From Psychrosphaera haliotis (GTDB lineage Bacteria > Pseudomonadota > Gammaproteobacteria > Enterobacterales > Alteromonadaceae), in contig NZ_WOCD01000003.1 in NCBI RefSeq assembly GCF_009728465.1, positions 248,001 through 312,000 of the forward strand: 64,000 bases of DNA, written 5' to 3'. Position 1 is the first letter of the stretch; each line of letters opens with the position of its first letter. The translations under genes and the position numbers were made by a program. Shown one piece after another: positions 6,257 through 13,999 of the stretch. A model generated the notes under the pieces. It was given only the letters and a program-made list of their open reading frames with translations, ran no database searches and was not told the origin of the DNA.

Positions 6257-6387
6257 ATCTAACAAGGTTCTTGAAGCTTACAAGATTATTGAAGCTTTCT
6301 AGTATCTCAATGCACAGGCAAGTAGAGGCTATTGTCTATGCACATAATATTTTAGCCTATAAATGGCCTCTCAGTCAGGCGTTTTTA
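6257..6387 (+). other. Decayed attC site 11
   Basis: A left core TCTAACAAG and a right end CAGGCGTTTTTA flank about 130 bp with TTTTAGCCTATAAATGGCCTC near the right end. The right core has lost the GTTRRRY consensus. I read it as an eroded attC separating two old cassettes. Confidence 0.45.
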
Positions 6388-6401
6388 AACCGGAGAATGT
6401 T

Positions 6402-6692
6402 TTGGGCACTAGCAACAAATTAGACTTATTTATTATTTTATTACTTGTATTACCGCTTATTATTGAGTTTGTTAAACCACTCAAGCAAAAGCTGAAGTCT
6501 TTATCACAAGGTGGTAACTTATCTGCTATCAATGCCTCGCTTGGTGCGGGTTTGATTTTTGTTCATGACTTTACTAACCCATACGTTAGCATGACTTTTT
6601 TGACACTCGGGTTTATTCTTTTTTTCATTACATATGCAGTTTCGTTGGCAGCGCTTAAAGAATTAAAGTTTGAAAAACAAAAAGGCAAGTAA
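6402..6692 (+). CDS. Small membrane protein of unknown function
   Basis: The product (96 residues from the TTG at 6402) has three hydrophobic segments, about residues 7-24, 41-56 and 62-83, and a charged C-terminus (LKFEKQKGK). The TTG is favoured because CGGAG lies six bases upstream; the in-frame ATG at 6363 sits in attC remnant 11 without a ribosome binding site. I recognise no family. It is followed by a 37-residue membrane peptide gene. Confidence 0.5.
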   Translation: MGTSNKLDLFIILLLVLPLIIEFVKPLKQKLKSLSQGGNLSAINASLGAGLIFVHDFTNPYVSMTFLTLGFILFFITYAVSLAALKELKFEKQKGK

Positions 6693-6724
6693 TTAGTAGA
6701 CTTATTAATATTAGGGAAATAAAT

Positions 6725-6838
6725 ATGGAAACGTTTGGAATCATTGGATTTATATTCGGGATAGTTGCATTAGCTAAAGTGGTGAAGTTAGAAAAACACC
6801 TAAAAGATAATAATGTATTGCCAAAAGACTATAAGTAG
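6725..6838 (+). CDS. Membrane micropeptide of 37 residues
   Basis: An ATG after TTAGGGAAATAAAT opens a 37-codon frame, METFGIIGFIFGIVALAKV followed by a charged tail ending PKDYK. One hydrophobic helix and a lysine-rich cytoplasmic tail suggest a single-pass membrane peptide. The strong start context and position 32 bp after the preceding membrane protein gene argue that it is real. Confidence 0.5.
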   Translation: METFGIIGFIFGIVALAKVVKLEKHLKDNNVLPKDYK

Positions 6839-6907
6839 GCTGTTATTTAATTTAAAGCTTGTCACGGCAACCTCAGCTTGAGTTATTGTGCTTATATTGA
6901 AGCGTGA
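6838..6907 (+). other. Decayed attC fragment 12
   Basis: TTTAAAGCTTGTCACGGC and CTTATATTGAAGCGTGAAG recall attC site 1 (GTCACGGC, CTTCTTAATGAAGCGTTATG), but the left core is missing and the right core is changed. It marks another old cassette boundary. Confidence 0.4.
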
Positions 6908-6940
6908 AGCATCATTTTTAGTAACAAACAGCAGACGTCG

Positions 6941-7025
6941 GCAGTTCGGCAGTTCGGCAGTTCGGCAGTTCGGCAGTTCGGCAGTTCGGCAGTTCGGCAG
7001 TTCGGCAGTTCGGCAGTTCGGCAGT
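6941..7025 (+). repeat. 8-bp tandem repeat GCAGTTCG, ten units
   Basis: Ten perfect units of GCAGTTCG run from 6941 to 7020, followed by a partial GCAGT. The unit is not a multiple of three, so copy changes would shift any frame read through it. It lies about 34 bp before the start of the next gene, between two attC remnants, and the rotated unit TTCGGCAG resembles the TTCGGCAA found inside several attC sites of this array. Confidence 0.95.
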
Positions 7026-7058
7026 AAGTTTAAGCAAGCTAAATACGGAAGACTATTT

Positions 7059-7277
7059 ATGAGGCCGGAATTAAGAAGTAAAATCATCGAGGTTTGTGAT
7101 AAAAAAATAGCATTAAAAGGTGATAATGTGGGTTTATCTTTTTATGCTTTTTTCGCCAACAAAAACGATAACCCTGAATTACTAATGGAGGCGGCTACTT
7201 GGTGGATACAAACCCATCAACTAGATCATTTTATTAAAGCTCACAAAGTAAAAGAAATGGTTCAGAGTAATTTATAA
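7059..7277 (+). CDS. Conserved hypothetical protein (possibly DUF6500)
   Basis: This 72-residue protein starts MRPELRSKIIEVCDKKIA and contains GLSFYAFFANKND and MEAATWWIQTHQLDHF, a pattern I associate with a small uncharacterised family, perhaps DUF6500. The ATG at 7059 follows CGGAAG. The frame is open upstream through the 8-bp repeat to 6888, but that part encodes only a repeat artefact (SAVRQFGS) and is excluded. The repeat could alter spacing of promoter or leader elements. Confidence 0.6.
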   Translation: MRPELRSKIIEVCDKKIALKGDNVGLSFYAFFANKNDNPELLMEAATWWIQTHQLDHFIKAHKVKEMVQSNL

Positions 7278-7398
7278 TCTATATAAAGTTATAAAGAGTA
7301 ATTAAAAAACCGATAAGGTTTGTCTAAACACCTTCTTCATCAAAGTTTAACTGACAAATACTTGCACTATACCCAAACATTCGTATCAAGGAGCAACA

Positions 7399-7830
7399 AT
7401 GGAAGTTCGTTTAGTAAACTCAGAAATGGAGTTAACTGCTGTTGCAGAAGTAATACTTCAACTGCGAACACAATACACCCAAAACTCCCTTATTGAGCAA
7501 ATTAAAAAACAGCAGGAGTTAGGCTACCAATTAGCTTACGTCGTATCAAATGGTGATATTTTATGTGTGGCTGGTTTTGTCGTCGGTGAGAAACTCGCTT
7601 GGGGCAAGCATATTTATATAGATGATTTAGTTACCAATGAAAACCATCGGTCCGATGGTGTTGGCACGTTTCTCATTAATTGGTTTAAACGTTACTGTTT
7701 AGAGCTTGGCTGTCAGCAACTACACTTAGATTCAGGTATTCAAAAGTTTCCCGCTCACCGGTTTTATTTAACAAACCGTTTCAATATTGCTAGCCATCAC
7801 TTTTCAATCACAAATATTAACGGCAAGTAG
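7399..7830 (+). CDS. GNAT-family N-acetyltransferase
   Basis: A 143-residue single-domain GNAT enzyme. The acetyl-CoA motif A is visible as YIDDLVTNENHRSDGVGTFL (RxxGxG at about residues 92-97), followed by the alpha helix of the fold. The substrate is unknown. It has a clean AAGGAGCAAC site before the ATG and stands eight bases upstream of the VOC protein gene, so the two are probably cotranscribed. This is the first gene to the right of the cassette region with ordinary chromosomal spacing. Confidence 0.85.
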   Translation: MEVRLVNSEMELTAVAEVILQLRTQYTQNSLIEQIKKQQELGYQLAYVVSNGDILCVAGFVVGEKLAWGKHIYIDDLVTNENHRSDGVGTFLINWFKRYCLELGCQQLHLDSGIQKFPAHRFYLTNRFNIASHHFSITNINGK

Positions 7831-7838
7831 ATTTAGTT

Positions 7839-8258
7839 ATGACTGACATTACACAGCAGCAAATCGGTAATATTGCATTACTTGTCAAAGATTACGATGA
7901 GGCTATTGAATTTTATACTCAAAAGCTTCAGTTTACGTTAGTTGAAAATACAGATTTAGGGAACGGTAAGCGATGGGTTCAAGTATCGCCACCAAATTCG
8001 AATGGCGCAAATTTGCTGCTAGCAAGAGCCAGTAATGATAAGCAGACTCAGGCTGTCGGGAATCAAACCGGTGGACGCGTGTTCTTATTTCTACAAACGA
8101 ATGACTTTTGGCGAGACTATCAATTAATGCAAAAAAATGGGGTTTTATTTAACGAAACGCCAAGGGTTGAAGAATACGGAACCGTTGTTGTCTTTGAAGA
8201 TCTATATGGCAACAAATGGGATTTGCTTCAACTAAATAACATCAACAAGTCGTCTTAA
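7839..8258 (+). CDS. VOC/glyoxalase-superfamily protein
   Basis: The 139-residue protein has the paired beta-alpha-beta-beta-beta layout of the vicinal oxygen chelate fold: NIALLVKDYDEAIEFYTQKL near the start and VFEDLYGNKWDLLQL at the end, with the metal-ligand-like glutamate in the first half and the F-D-P/Y-GN motif in the second. Substrate unknown. It is probably in one transcript with the upstream acetyltransferase and the GFA-family gene 31 bp downstream. Confidence 0.85.
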   Translation: MTDITQQQIGNIALLVKDYDEAIEFYTQKLQFTLVENTDLGNGKRWVQVSPPNSNGANLLLARASNDKQTQAVGNQTGGRVFLFLQTNDFWRDYQLMQKNGVLFNETPRVEEYGTVVVFEDLYGNKWDLLQLNNINKSS

Positions 8259-8289
8259 TAAAAAGCTAAATTGTGGAGAGCTCTGAGTT

Positions 8290-8697
8290 ATGTACCTTGG
8301 TTCCTGTTTGTGCGGAGAAGTAAAAATCAATTTAACAGGCTCAATTAGTGACATAATTCATTGCCATTGTTCACTTTGTAGGAAAAATAGCGGTACAGCC
8401 TACGCTACGAATGGTTTCGTTAATTCCGCGGACCTAAAAATAGTATCTGGGCAAGAAAGCTTAACTCGATTTTCTTTTAAGGCAGGACGTTTTAGATACT
8501 TTTGCTCTCATTGCGGCTCACCAGTTTATAGCGCAAGTGAATCGGATCCTTCTCGTTTAAGAATTAGATTGGGTATTTTTGATTCAGATATTTCAGAGCG
8601 TCCGATATCTCATAATTTCATATCGTCTAAAGCAAGCTGGGAAGATTTAGATGCCGACCTACCAAGGTATGACTCTTTTGAACCTAGCCGAAAATAA
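8290..8697 (+). CDS. GFA-family zinc protein
   Basis: This 135-residue protein has the zinc pattern of the glutathione-dependent formaldehyde-activating (Gfa/CENP-V) family: SCLCGEVK (CxC) at residues 6-13, HCHCSLCRK (CxxC) near residue 36, and FCSHCGSPVY (CxxC) near residue 77. The family name comes from one member; many members have other or unknown roles, so only the fold is claimed. GTGGAGAGCTCTGAGTT precedes the ATG. Confidence 0.88.
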   Translation: MYLGSCLCGEVKINLTGSISDIIHCHCSLCRKNSGTAYATNGFVNSADLKIVSGQESLTRFSFKAGRFRYFCSHCGSPVYSASESDPSRLRIRLGIFDSDISERPISHNFISSKASWEDLDADLPRYDSFEPSRK

Positions 8698-8793
8698 CTA
8701 GGTCAAATATTCTTAATTTGGTCATAGTTGAAGATACAGTTACTGGCCTTATAGTGGATTTACGTATTAACCCTTTCTAGAGGATGAAGTAAA

Positions 8794-9405
8794 TTGTTAG
8801 ATAAAATATTACACGATTTCTTGATTATATGGGCCACCATAGATCCAATTGGAACAATGGCACTATTTACCGGCCTGACTCTCAAATTAACGGCTGAACA
8901 ACGCAAGAAAACAGCCTATAAAACTATTTTTTATGCGCTACTTATCCTCACTGGTTCCATAATAGTTGGGCAGTTACTTTTAGGTGCTATGGGAATAAGC
9001 CTCATTTCATTTCAAGTTGCAGGAGGCATTATTCTGTTTTTGTTAGGCTTGCAAATGATATTCTCAAACGGCAGCCAGGAAGAAACCGGAGAGCCTCTTC
9101 ATGACATTTCAGTATTCCCACTTGCCATTCCAGCAACAGCCTCCCCTGGTGCGATCTTAGCCGTGATATTAATTACCGATAATAACATTTATACCATTAA
9201 AGAGCAGGTAGTGACTTCGCTCACTATGCTCTTTGTTTTGTTAATTACGCTTGCGCTACTATTGTTATCTACACGCATTATTAGAGTTATTGGAAACGGC
9301 GGCGCATCACTGCTCACAAGAATTATGGGAATGATATTAGCTGCGTTGTCTGTTGAATTTATTATGAAAGCTCTTGGTATTGCTAAGTGGGTAGGCACAC
9401 AATAG
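8794..9405 (+). CDS. MarC-family integral membrane protein
   Basis: A 203-residue protein with six predicted membrane helices in the MarC/YhgN arrangement, including IDPIGTMALFTGLT near the start and PLAIPATASPGAI midway, both characteristic. MarC proteins are inner-membrane proteins of uncertain function; an early link to multiple antibiotic resistance was not upheld. The start is TTG at 8794, preceded by GAGGATGAAG; no ATG lies near the conserved N-terminus. Confidence 0.88.
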   Translation: MLDKILHDFLIIWATIDPIGTMALFTGLTLKLTAEQRKKTAYKTIFYALLILTGSIIVGQLLLGAMGISLISFQVAGGIILFLLGLQMIFSNGSQEETGEPLHDISVFPLAIPATASPGAILAVILITDNNIYTIKEQVVTSLTMLFVLLITLALLLLSTRIIRVIGNGGASLLTRIMGMILAALSVEFIMKALGIAKWVGTQ

Positions 9406-9579
9406 TCTTTAGTTTTGGCAAAACTGTTAAGTTTAAAAGCCAAAGGCCAAGTGACCTTCTCTGTCATAAACGATGTTTGTTACCTTTTATTGTTGCAAGA
9501 ATACGAAAACTGGTCTTAACTAAAAATGTTAAGTTTCAAATATATAAGATGCTTACTTCCAACAAAAAAAGGATATTTA

Positions 9580-10059
9580 ATGATGAAAAGTATTAAGTTA
9601 GTCGTTGCAGCCATTATTGGCTCTATAGTTTCAGGTTGCTCCGTATTACCAATTAAGAGCTCAATTAAGGATAATCACTTTCGAATAGAAAACTTTATGG
9701 ATGATAGAGGCGCGGATAAGGAATACGTTTATTTGATGTGCCATAAAAAGAGAGTGACTACTTGGAGCAACCCTAAGCAATTTATGGCTGGTAAGCACAA
9801 CCTTTGGGTGAAAGCTCTAGTATCTAAACGAGATACAGCAAATAGCCAAAGAGTTGCCTATGTTAATTTTGAGATTGAACTAAGTGCTGGTGAAAGTTAC
9901 ACGCTAAACCGAAAAATAGACGATGAGCAGATATCCATTTGGATCCAGGATTCTGAAAACGGAAAAGTAGTGTCTAAGGTCAAAGTAGCGAAGTTAGAGC
10001 TTCCAAAGGTCGTCGACAAACGATTAAGACGTGAGCAATGTGAGTCTGGAACAATTTAA
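9580..10059 (+). CDS. Putative lipoprotein
   Basis: The 159-residue product has a lipoprotein signal: MMKSIKL, a hydrophobic core and the lipobox VSGC with Cys20, so it should be lipidated. The mature part contains VYLMCHKKRVTTW and a beta-rich middle with ELSAGESYTLNRKI, suggesting a small sandwich domain; I recognise no family. AAGGA lies seven bases before the ATG at 9580. The frame extends back to 9526, but the signal peptide fits only the later start. A terminator follows. Confidence 0.65.
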   Translation: MMKSIKLVVAAIIGSIVSGCSVLPIKSSIKDNHFRIENFMDDRGADKEYVYLMCHKKRVTTWSNPKQFMAGKHNLWVKALVSKRDTANSQRVAYVNFEIELSAGESYTLNRKIDDEQISIWIQDSENGKVVSKVKVAKLELPKVVDKRLRREQCESGTI

Positions 10060-10105
10060 CCGCTAGCAGATAAATTTAGCTTATTAACGTCTTAGTAACT
10101 TAACT

Positions 10106-10138
10106 GAAAGCCACCTATAAATATAAGGTGGCTTTTTT
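10106..10138 (+). terminator. Rho-independent terminator after the lipoprotein gene
   Basis: The arms AAGCCACCT and AGGTGGCTT form a 9-bp stem with a 9-base loop, followed by TTTTTT-rich sequence. Confidence 0.85.
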
Positions 10139-10232
10139 GTCTCTTTACCCTTTCCTTTCTGCTAAAATGAACTTAATCGCCCATCAACCATTTTGGTACA
10201 CGGGCCCAGCCTAAGACTAGGAACTATCTACA

Positions 10233-10703
10233 TTGACTAATAATGACGTGTTACGCCGCCTTCGCTTTACTTTTGATTTAAAAGATTCTGCACTTATTGA
10301 TATCTTTTCTTCCACTAATGTTTCTGTGACTAATGATCAAATTACAGACTGGTTAAAAAAAGAAGAAGACGAAGGGTATGTAAGTCTGCACGATAAAGAC
10401 TTTGCATCATTCCTTAATGGCTTTATCAACCTAAAACGCGGCAAACGAGAAGGTGCTCAACCAGAGCCAGAGAAAAACCTTAATAACAACATGATTTTTC
10501 AGAAGCTTCGTATCGCCCTTAATTTACAAGCTGAAGATATATTAGATATTTTAGCGTTAGCTGACTTTAACTTAAGTAAACATGAGTTAAGCGCCCTATT
10601 TAGAAAGCCTGGCAATAAAAATTACCGAGAGTGTAAAGACCAGATTCTTCGTAACTTTTTACAAGGTGTGCAGCTTAAATATAGACCTATTCAAAGCAAA
10701 TAA
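10233..10703 (+). CDS. YehS-like DUF1456 protein
   Basis: The 156-residue protein carries two DUF1456 repeats, about residues 3-75 (NDVLRRLRFTFDLKDSAL ... FLNGFINLKRGKREG) and 85-152 (NNNMIFQKLRIALNLQAEDIL ... RNFLQGVQLK), collinear with E. coli YehS. Function is unknown. The start is TTG at 10233 with AGGAAC upstream; the next ATG is out of frame. It ends before a strong terminator. Confidence 0.88.
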   Translation: MTNNDVLRRLRFTFDLKDSALIDIFSSTNVSVTNDQITDWLKKEEDEGYVSLHDKDFASFLNGFINLKRGKREGAQPEPEKNLNNNMIFQKLRIALNLQAEDILDILALADFNLSKHELSALFRKPGNKNYRECKDQILRNFLQGVQLKYRPIQSK

Positions 10704-10756
10704 CGCCTGCTGTGGGGGTTAATGCCTGCTATAGGCAAGTAGCGCTACTAAAAATA

Positions 10757-10797
10757 AAAAGCCGACTTAAGAAGTTAAATTCTAAGTCGGCTTTTTT
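10757..10797. terminator. Bidirectional terminator
   Basis: AAGCCGACTTA (10759-10769) and TAAGTCGGCTT (10783-10793) make an 11-bp stem with A-rich and T-rich flanks. It serves the YehS gene from the left and the convergent minus-strand gene at 10849 from the right. Confidence 0.88.
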
Positions 10798-10848
10798 GTA
10801 ATTCTAATTCAAACAAAGTCCTAAATTTAGGCTAAGTCGAATAAAACG

Positions 10849-11175
10849 TTATTTTTTGCTTTTGTTCTTTCTTTTTGTCAATACACCCACTTGGCGGGCA
10901 ATAGTCAATAAACCTTCAGATACATCACCGGCACCATCTTTTACTAACTTACTTACATCCGCTGAAGAAAACATAGAACCACTTCCAGACTGCACACCTT
11001 TTGCTCTTACAAACTCTTTGGTTTTGCCCGTACTGGCCGTTTCAATGTATTTTAATAATATTTCTTCGTTTAAGCTTTTTGGCTTTGTTTTAAGAGTTTT
11101 AATTTTACTATTAAGTTCTGCAATCTCTGCTTCAAACAACTCAATTAGCTCTTCAATGTTGGTATAAGATTTCAT
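10849..11175 (-). CDS. Hypothetical coiled-coil protein
   Basis: A 108-residue protein with an N-terminal helix rich in heptads (IEELIELFEAEIAELNSKIK), a central Ser/Gly stretch (QSGSGSMFSSAD) and a very basic end (LTKRKNKSKK). I recognise no family. The ATG is preceded by a usable leader and the gene stands alone, convergent with yehS and sharing its terminator. Confidence 0.55.
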   Translation of the reverse strand: MKSYTNIEELIELFEAEIAELNSKIKTLKTKPKSLNEEILLKYIETASTGKTKEFVRAKGVQSGSGSMFSSADVSKLVKDGAGDVSEGLLTIARQVGVLTKRKNKSKK

Positions 11176-11296
11176 TTTTTCTCAGTTAAGTTAGCACTTA
11201 GATAAGTAATTATACCTTAGCTTCGCCAAATCGCTTACTACCCATTTCAAAATTCAATATGCTTAACTAAAAGCTCCTGGGTTTAGGTTATTGAAT

Positions 11297-12256
11297 TCAG
11301 GTTGTTAGATGTAGTCCGTTGAGTTTAGCTTCCAAATATTTAGCTAACTCAAGCATAGCAAACGTGCCCGCTATCGATTCTGCATCTGAGTTGTAGTTGG
11401 TATTGGTATTTACGTCGTAGGCATAAACATTACCATCTTGGTCTTGTATCGCTTCAATACCTGCGACTTGAATGTTATTAGATGCTAAAAACGCCTCATA
11501 AGCAGGAATAAAACTTGGGTAATAATCCGTTAAAATTTCAAACTTTGCTTTTACCTTAGGTGCGCTGCCTTCAGGTTCATTTGTAGGACAAAACATATCC
11601 TCAATAGAGCAAGCATCTGCTGGGCATAGCTCAAAACCTTCAGAGGTGTCCACTTTAACTGCGTATAAAAACTTACCGCCAATAAACTCGTGCCTGATTA
11701 TAAATGGTTCTGGCGCTTCAATGTATTGTTGCACAAGCGTAATACCATCAACGGGCTCGTCAAATGCGGCACCTTCAACATAGTCAGATAATGCTGATAG
11801 CGAATGAAACAGCTGCACGCCTTGTCCTTTGCCGGCTCTGTTGTGCTTAGTAATAAAGGAAGGTTGATCTAGTTTTTCCGCCGCCTCTATAATCTGCTTT
11901 TTACCTACCGCCGCTAACGTTTTTGGTGTTTCAATTCCGGCTGTATTTAGTGCGGTATATTGATTAACTTTGCTTACCTCAAGTCTCAATGCTCGACTGC
12001 CGTTGATCACAGTTCTGCCATGATGCTCTAACCAGGCTAACACTGCCTCGGTAAACTCTGGCGCAAAACGGTGGTTACGCGTATGTGATGACGCACTAAT
12101 ACGATTGTAAAAAACGCCTTCTGGTGGTTCTGAAGACAGATCGATCATGCCTTCATCAAGGTGCCACATCTCATAAGGAAGACCTAATTCATCCAAACGA
12201 TGGTGTAAGTGAATAGTCCACTCATTGTTTTCGTGTAGTACATATATTTTTTTCAT
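11297..12256 (-). CDS. RimK-like ATP-grasp ligase
   Basis: The 319-residue protein has an N-terminal pre-ATP-grasp part and then the ATP-grasp fold: SKVNQYTALNTAGIETPKT, the ATP-binding FITKHNRAGKGQGVQLF (about residues 134-150), and a metal-binding end with YAYDVNTNTNYN (about residues 279-290). It resembles RimK and alpha-L-glutamate ligases, which join an amino acid to a carboxylate using ATP. The true substrate is unknown. It lies 101 bp from, and in the same direction as, the DMT transporter gene that would be transcribed before it. Confidence 0.8.
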   Translation of the reverse strand: MKKIYVLHENNEWTIHLHHRLDELGLPYEMWHLDEGMIDLSSEPPEGVFYNRISASSHTRNHRFAPEFTEAVLAWLEHHGRTVINGSRALRLEVSKVNQYTALNTAGIETPKTLAAVGKKQIIEAAEKLDQPSFITKHNRAGKGQGVQLFHSLSALSDYVEGAAFDEPVDGITLVQQYIEAPEPFIIRHEFIGGKFLYAVKVDTSEGFELCPADACSIEDMFCPTNEPEGSAPKVKAKFEILTDYYPSFIPAYEAFLASNNIQVAGIEAIQDQDGNVYAYDVNTNTNYNSDAESIAGTFAMLELAKYLEAKLNGLHLTT

Positions 12257-12357
12257 AGGATGATCATCGCTTTCAATTTAGACTAACTATTAATCTGATT
12301 ACTTAATTGCATGTATTGTCGTATAAACAATGGCGTTTCCTAAAGAACATTTGGTTT

Positions 12358-13212
12358 TCATTTATTCGCTTTTCGTATTTTAATGCTCAACCACAATGAT
12401 AAAAGGATGATACCGCCGCCGATACTTAAGCGACTTAAGTCCGCTTCTCTATTCCAAATTATTAAATTTACAATAATGCCTGCTGGAATGAGCAAGTTAT
12501 TCATCGCGGCTAACGTACCCACATTTACCCTTGTTGCTCCATGATTCCAACCTAAATAACCTAGTCCAGAAGCAACGACACCTAAGTAAACCAATATCCC
12601 CCACTCTGTAGTGGTTGTTGGTAAACGTTCGACATTGCCAAATAAGGCATAACAAGCCAACGCTAAAATGAATGCGCCAATATAAAAGTAACCAAACAAA
12701 GCCTTAGGGTTTTCACTAATTGCCAAGTTTGACTCAGAGGACATGAGCCTTTTGTAACTCACCTGTCCAAAAGCAAAACAAATATTGGCACACTGCACTA
12801 GCAGTAAACCAAAAAGAAAACCTGACGTTACGTTGTCGAGCCGAATTGTGAGCGCCCCTATAACGGCAACAAGCGCAGCGATGAAAAACGGCTTATTAAA
12901 CCTTTTATCCAATAAATCATTTAAAAGAGTGACATACAAAGGAGTCAGTACCGTAAATAAAAGAACTTCAGGAACGCTGAGATATAAAAATGAGTGATAA
13001 TAGAAGCCATACATCAGCCCCAACTGCACAGCGCCAATAGCCATTAACTTGAACTTTACAGATGGCATTGGTTTTAAAAACGGCAAAAACACAACCATGG
13101 CCAAAAAGGTTCTAACGAGCACCGAAAACCAAGGGTCAACATTTCGTAAGTAAACCCCGATTAAACTGAACGAAAAAGCCCACAACAAAGTAATCAATAA
13201 CAAATAACGCAT
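12358..13212 (-). CDS. EamA/DMT-family transporter
   Basis: The 284-residue product has ten hydrophobic segments in two EamA halves, typical of drug/metabolite exporters such as RhtA and YddG. Marks include WFSVLVRTFLAMVVFLPFL in the first half and GILVYLGVVASGLGYLGWNHG in the second. Substrates of the family include amino acids and metabolites; none can be assigned here. The gene points away from the 13-bp repeat tract upstream. Confidence 0.85.
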   Translation of the reverse strand: MRYLLLITLLWAFSFSLIGVYLRNVDPWFSVLVRTFLAMVVFLPFLKPMPSVKFKLMAIGAVQLGLMYGFYYHSFLYLSVPEVLLFTVLTPLYVTLLNDLLDKRFNKPFFIAALVAVIGALTIRLDNVTSGFLFGLLLVQCANICFAFGQVSYKRLMSSESNLAISENPKALFGYFYIGAFILALACYALFGNVERLPTTTTEWGILVYLGVVASGLGYLGWNHGATRVNVGTLAAMNNLLIPAGIIVNLIIWNREADLSRLSIGGGIILLSLWLSIKIRKANK

Positions 13213-13365
13213 TAAACTAACTCAATTAAATTAAACAAATCGCCTATTCTACTGATGGTAAATAGTTGGAAATAGGCTGGAAAAATAGTGTCGCAAGTTT
13301 ACGGGATTCAAACTTTCTGTAAATACTCTAATTTTTGTACTTGTATGTAATCGATTTGACGCTGT

Positions 13366-13508
13366 CGACCGTATAAATTTCCCGAGTAGAATTTGGATAA
13401 AAAGTTTACTTTTAGATTCTCGGTATAGAGTTTCCATATAAAGTCTCGGTATAAAACTTCGGAATAAAATCTCAGTATAAAGTTTCCGTATAGATTCTCG
13501 GTATAAAA
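13366..13508 (+). repeat. 13-bp period tandem repeat array
   Basis: Seven in-register 13-mers run from 13418 to 13508, alternating between TCTCGGTATAAAG-like and TTTCCGTATAGAT-like forms. Four more degraded units in the same register extend back to 13366. Most units contain GTATAAA or GTATAGA, resembling a -10 box. The array ends 20 bp before the DUF2805 gene. Confidence 0.85.
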
Positions 13509-13528
13509 ATTTTAAGAGCTTTAATAAA

Positions 13529-13795
13529 ATGACTGATAACTTAAATGAATTAACAGCTACAGATGAATCAAGAATAATAGAAATGGCGTGGGAAGATAGA
13601 ACGCCTTTTGAAGCAATAGAGCATTTGTACGGTATGAGTGAAAAGCGTGTGATTCAACTTATGAGAACGAAGTTAAAAAACAGTAGTTTTAAACTATGGC
13701 GTAAACGAGTTTCAGGTCGCACCACCAAACACCTCCAACTGAGAGATCCGTCTATAATTCGCTCTCACTGCTCCACTCAATATAAACAACGATAA
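13529..13795 (+). CDS. TIGR03643/DUF2805 family protein
   Basis: This 88-residue protein matches the small family typified by DESRIIEMAWEDRTPFEAIEHLYG, EKRVIQLMRTKLKNSSFKLWRKRVSGR and TKHLQLRDPS. The conserved helix pair and basic C-terminal part suggest nucleic-acid binding, but the function is not known. The ATG is directly behind the 13-bp repeat array, which may act as its promoter region. Confidence 0.85.
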   Translation: MTDNLNELTATDESRIIEMAWEDRTPFEAIEHLYGMSEKRVIQLMRTKLKNSSFKLWRKRVSGRTTKHLQLRDPSIIRSHCSTQYKQR

Positions 13796-13999
13796 CCCTG
13801 TTATAAAAAACAGGTAGTCTCATTTGGAAGTAGTTTTACTCTGTTAATGATTTCACTAGTTAATAGGTGCATTTTGGTATTGGTTTCACTAGGCATCTAT
13901 TTAACGCAGAGTTTTGAATTACGTTAGCTAATTTGTGTATCTAATCTTAATACATTTGAGTAGACTCCGCCTTTAATTCACTTTTAAGGCAATCCCTTA

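Noticed and set aside
6800..7087. Minus-strand frame with repeated ELPNCRTA
   Set aside because: It is only the translation of the 8-bp repeat and its flanks; no coding signal outside the repeat.
13249..13437. 62-residue minus-strand frame
   Set aside because: It covers repeat DNA upstream of two divergent genes, has no ribosome binding site and no recognisable protein.
13366..13508. Possible CRISPR array
   Set aside because: The 13-bp units are contiguous with no spacers of constant length, and no cas genes are in the window.
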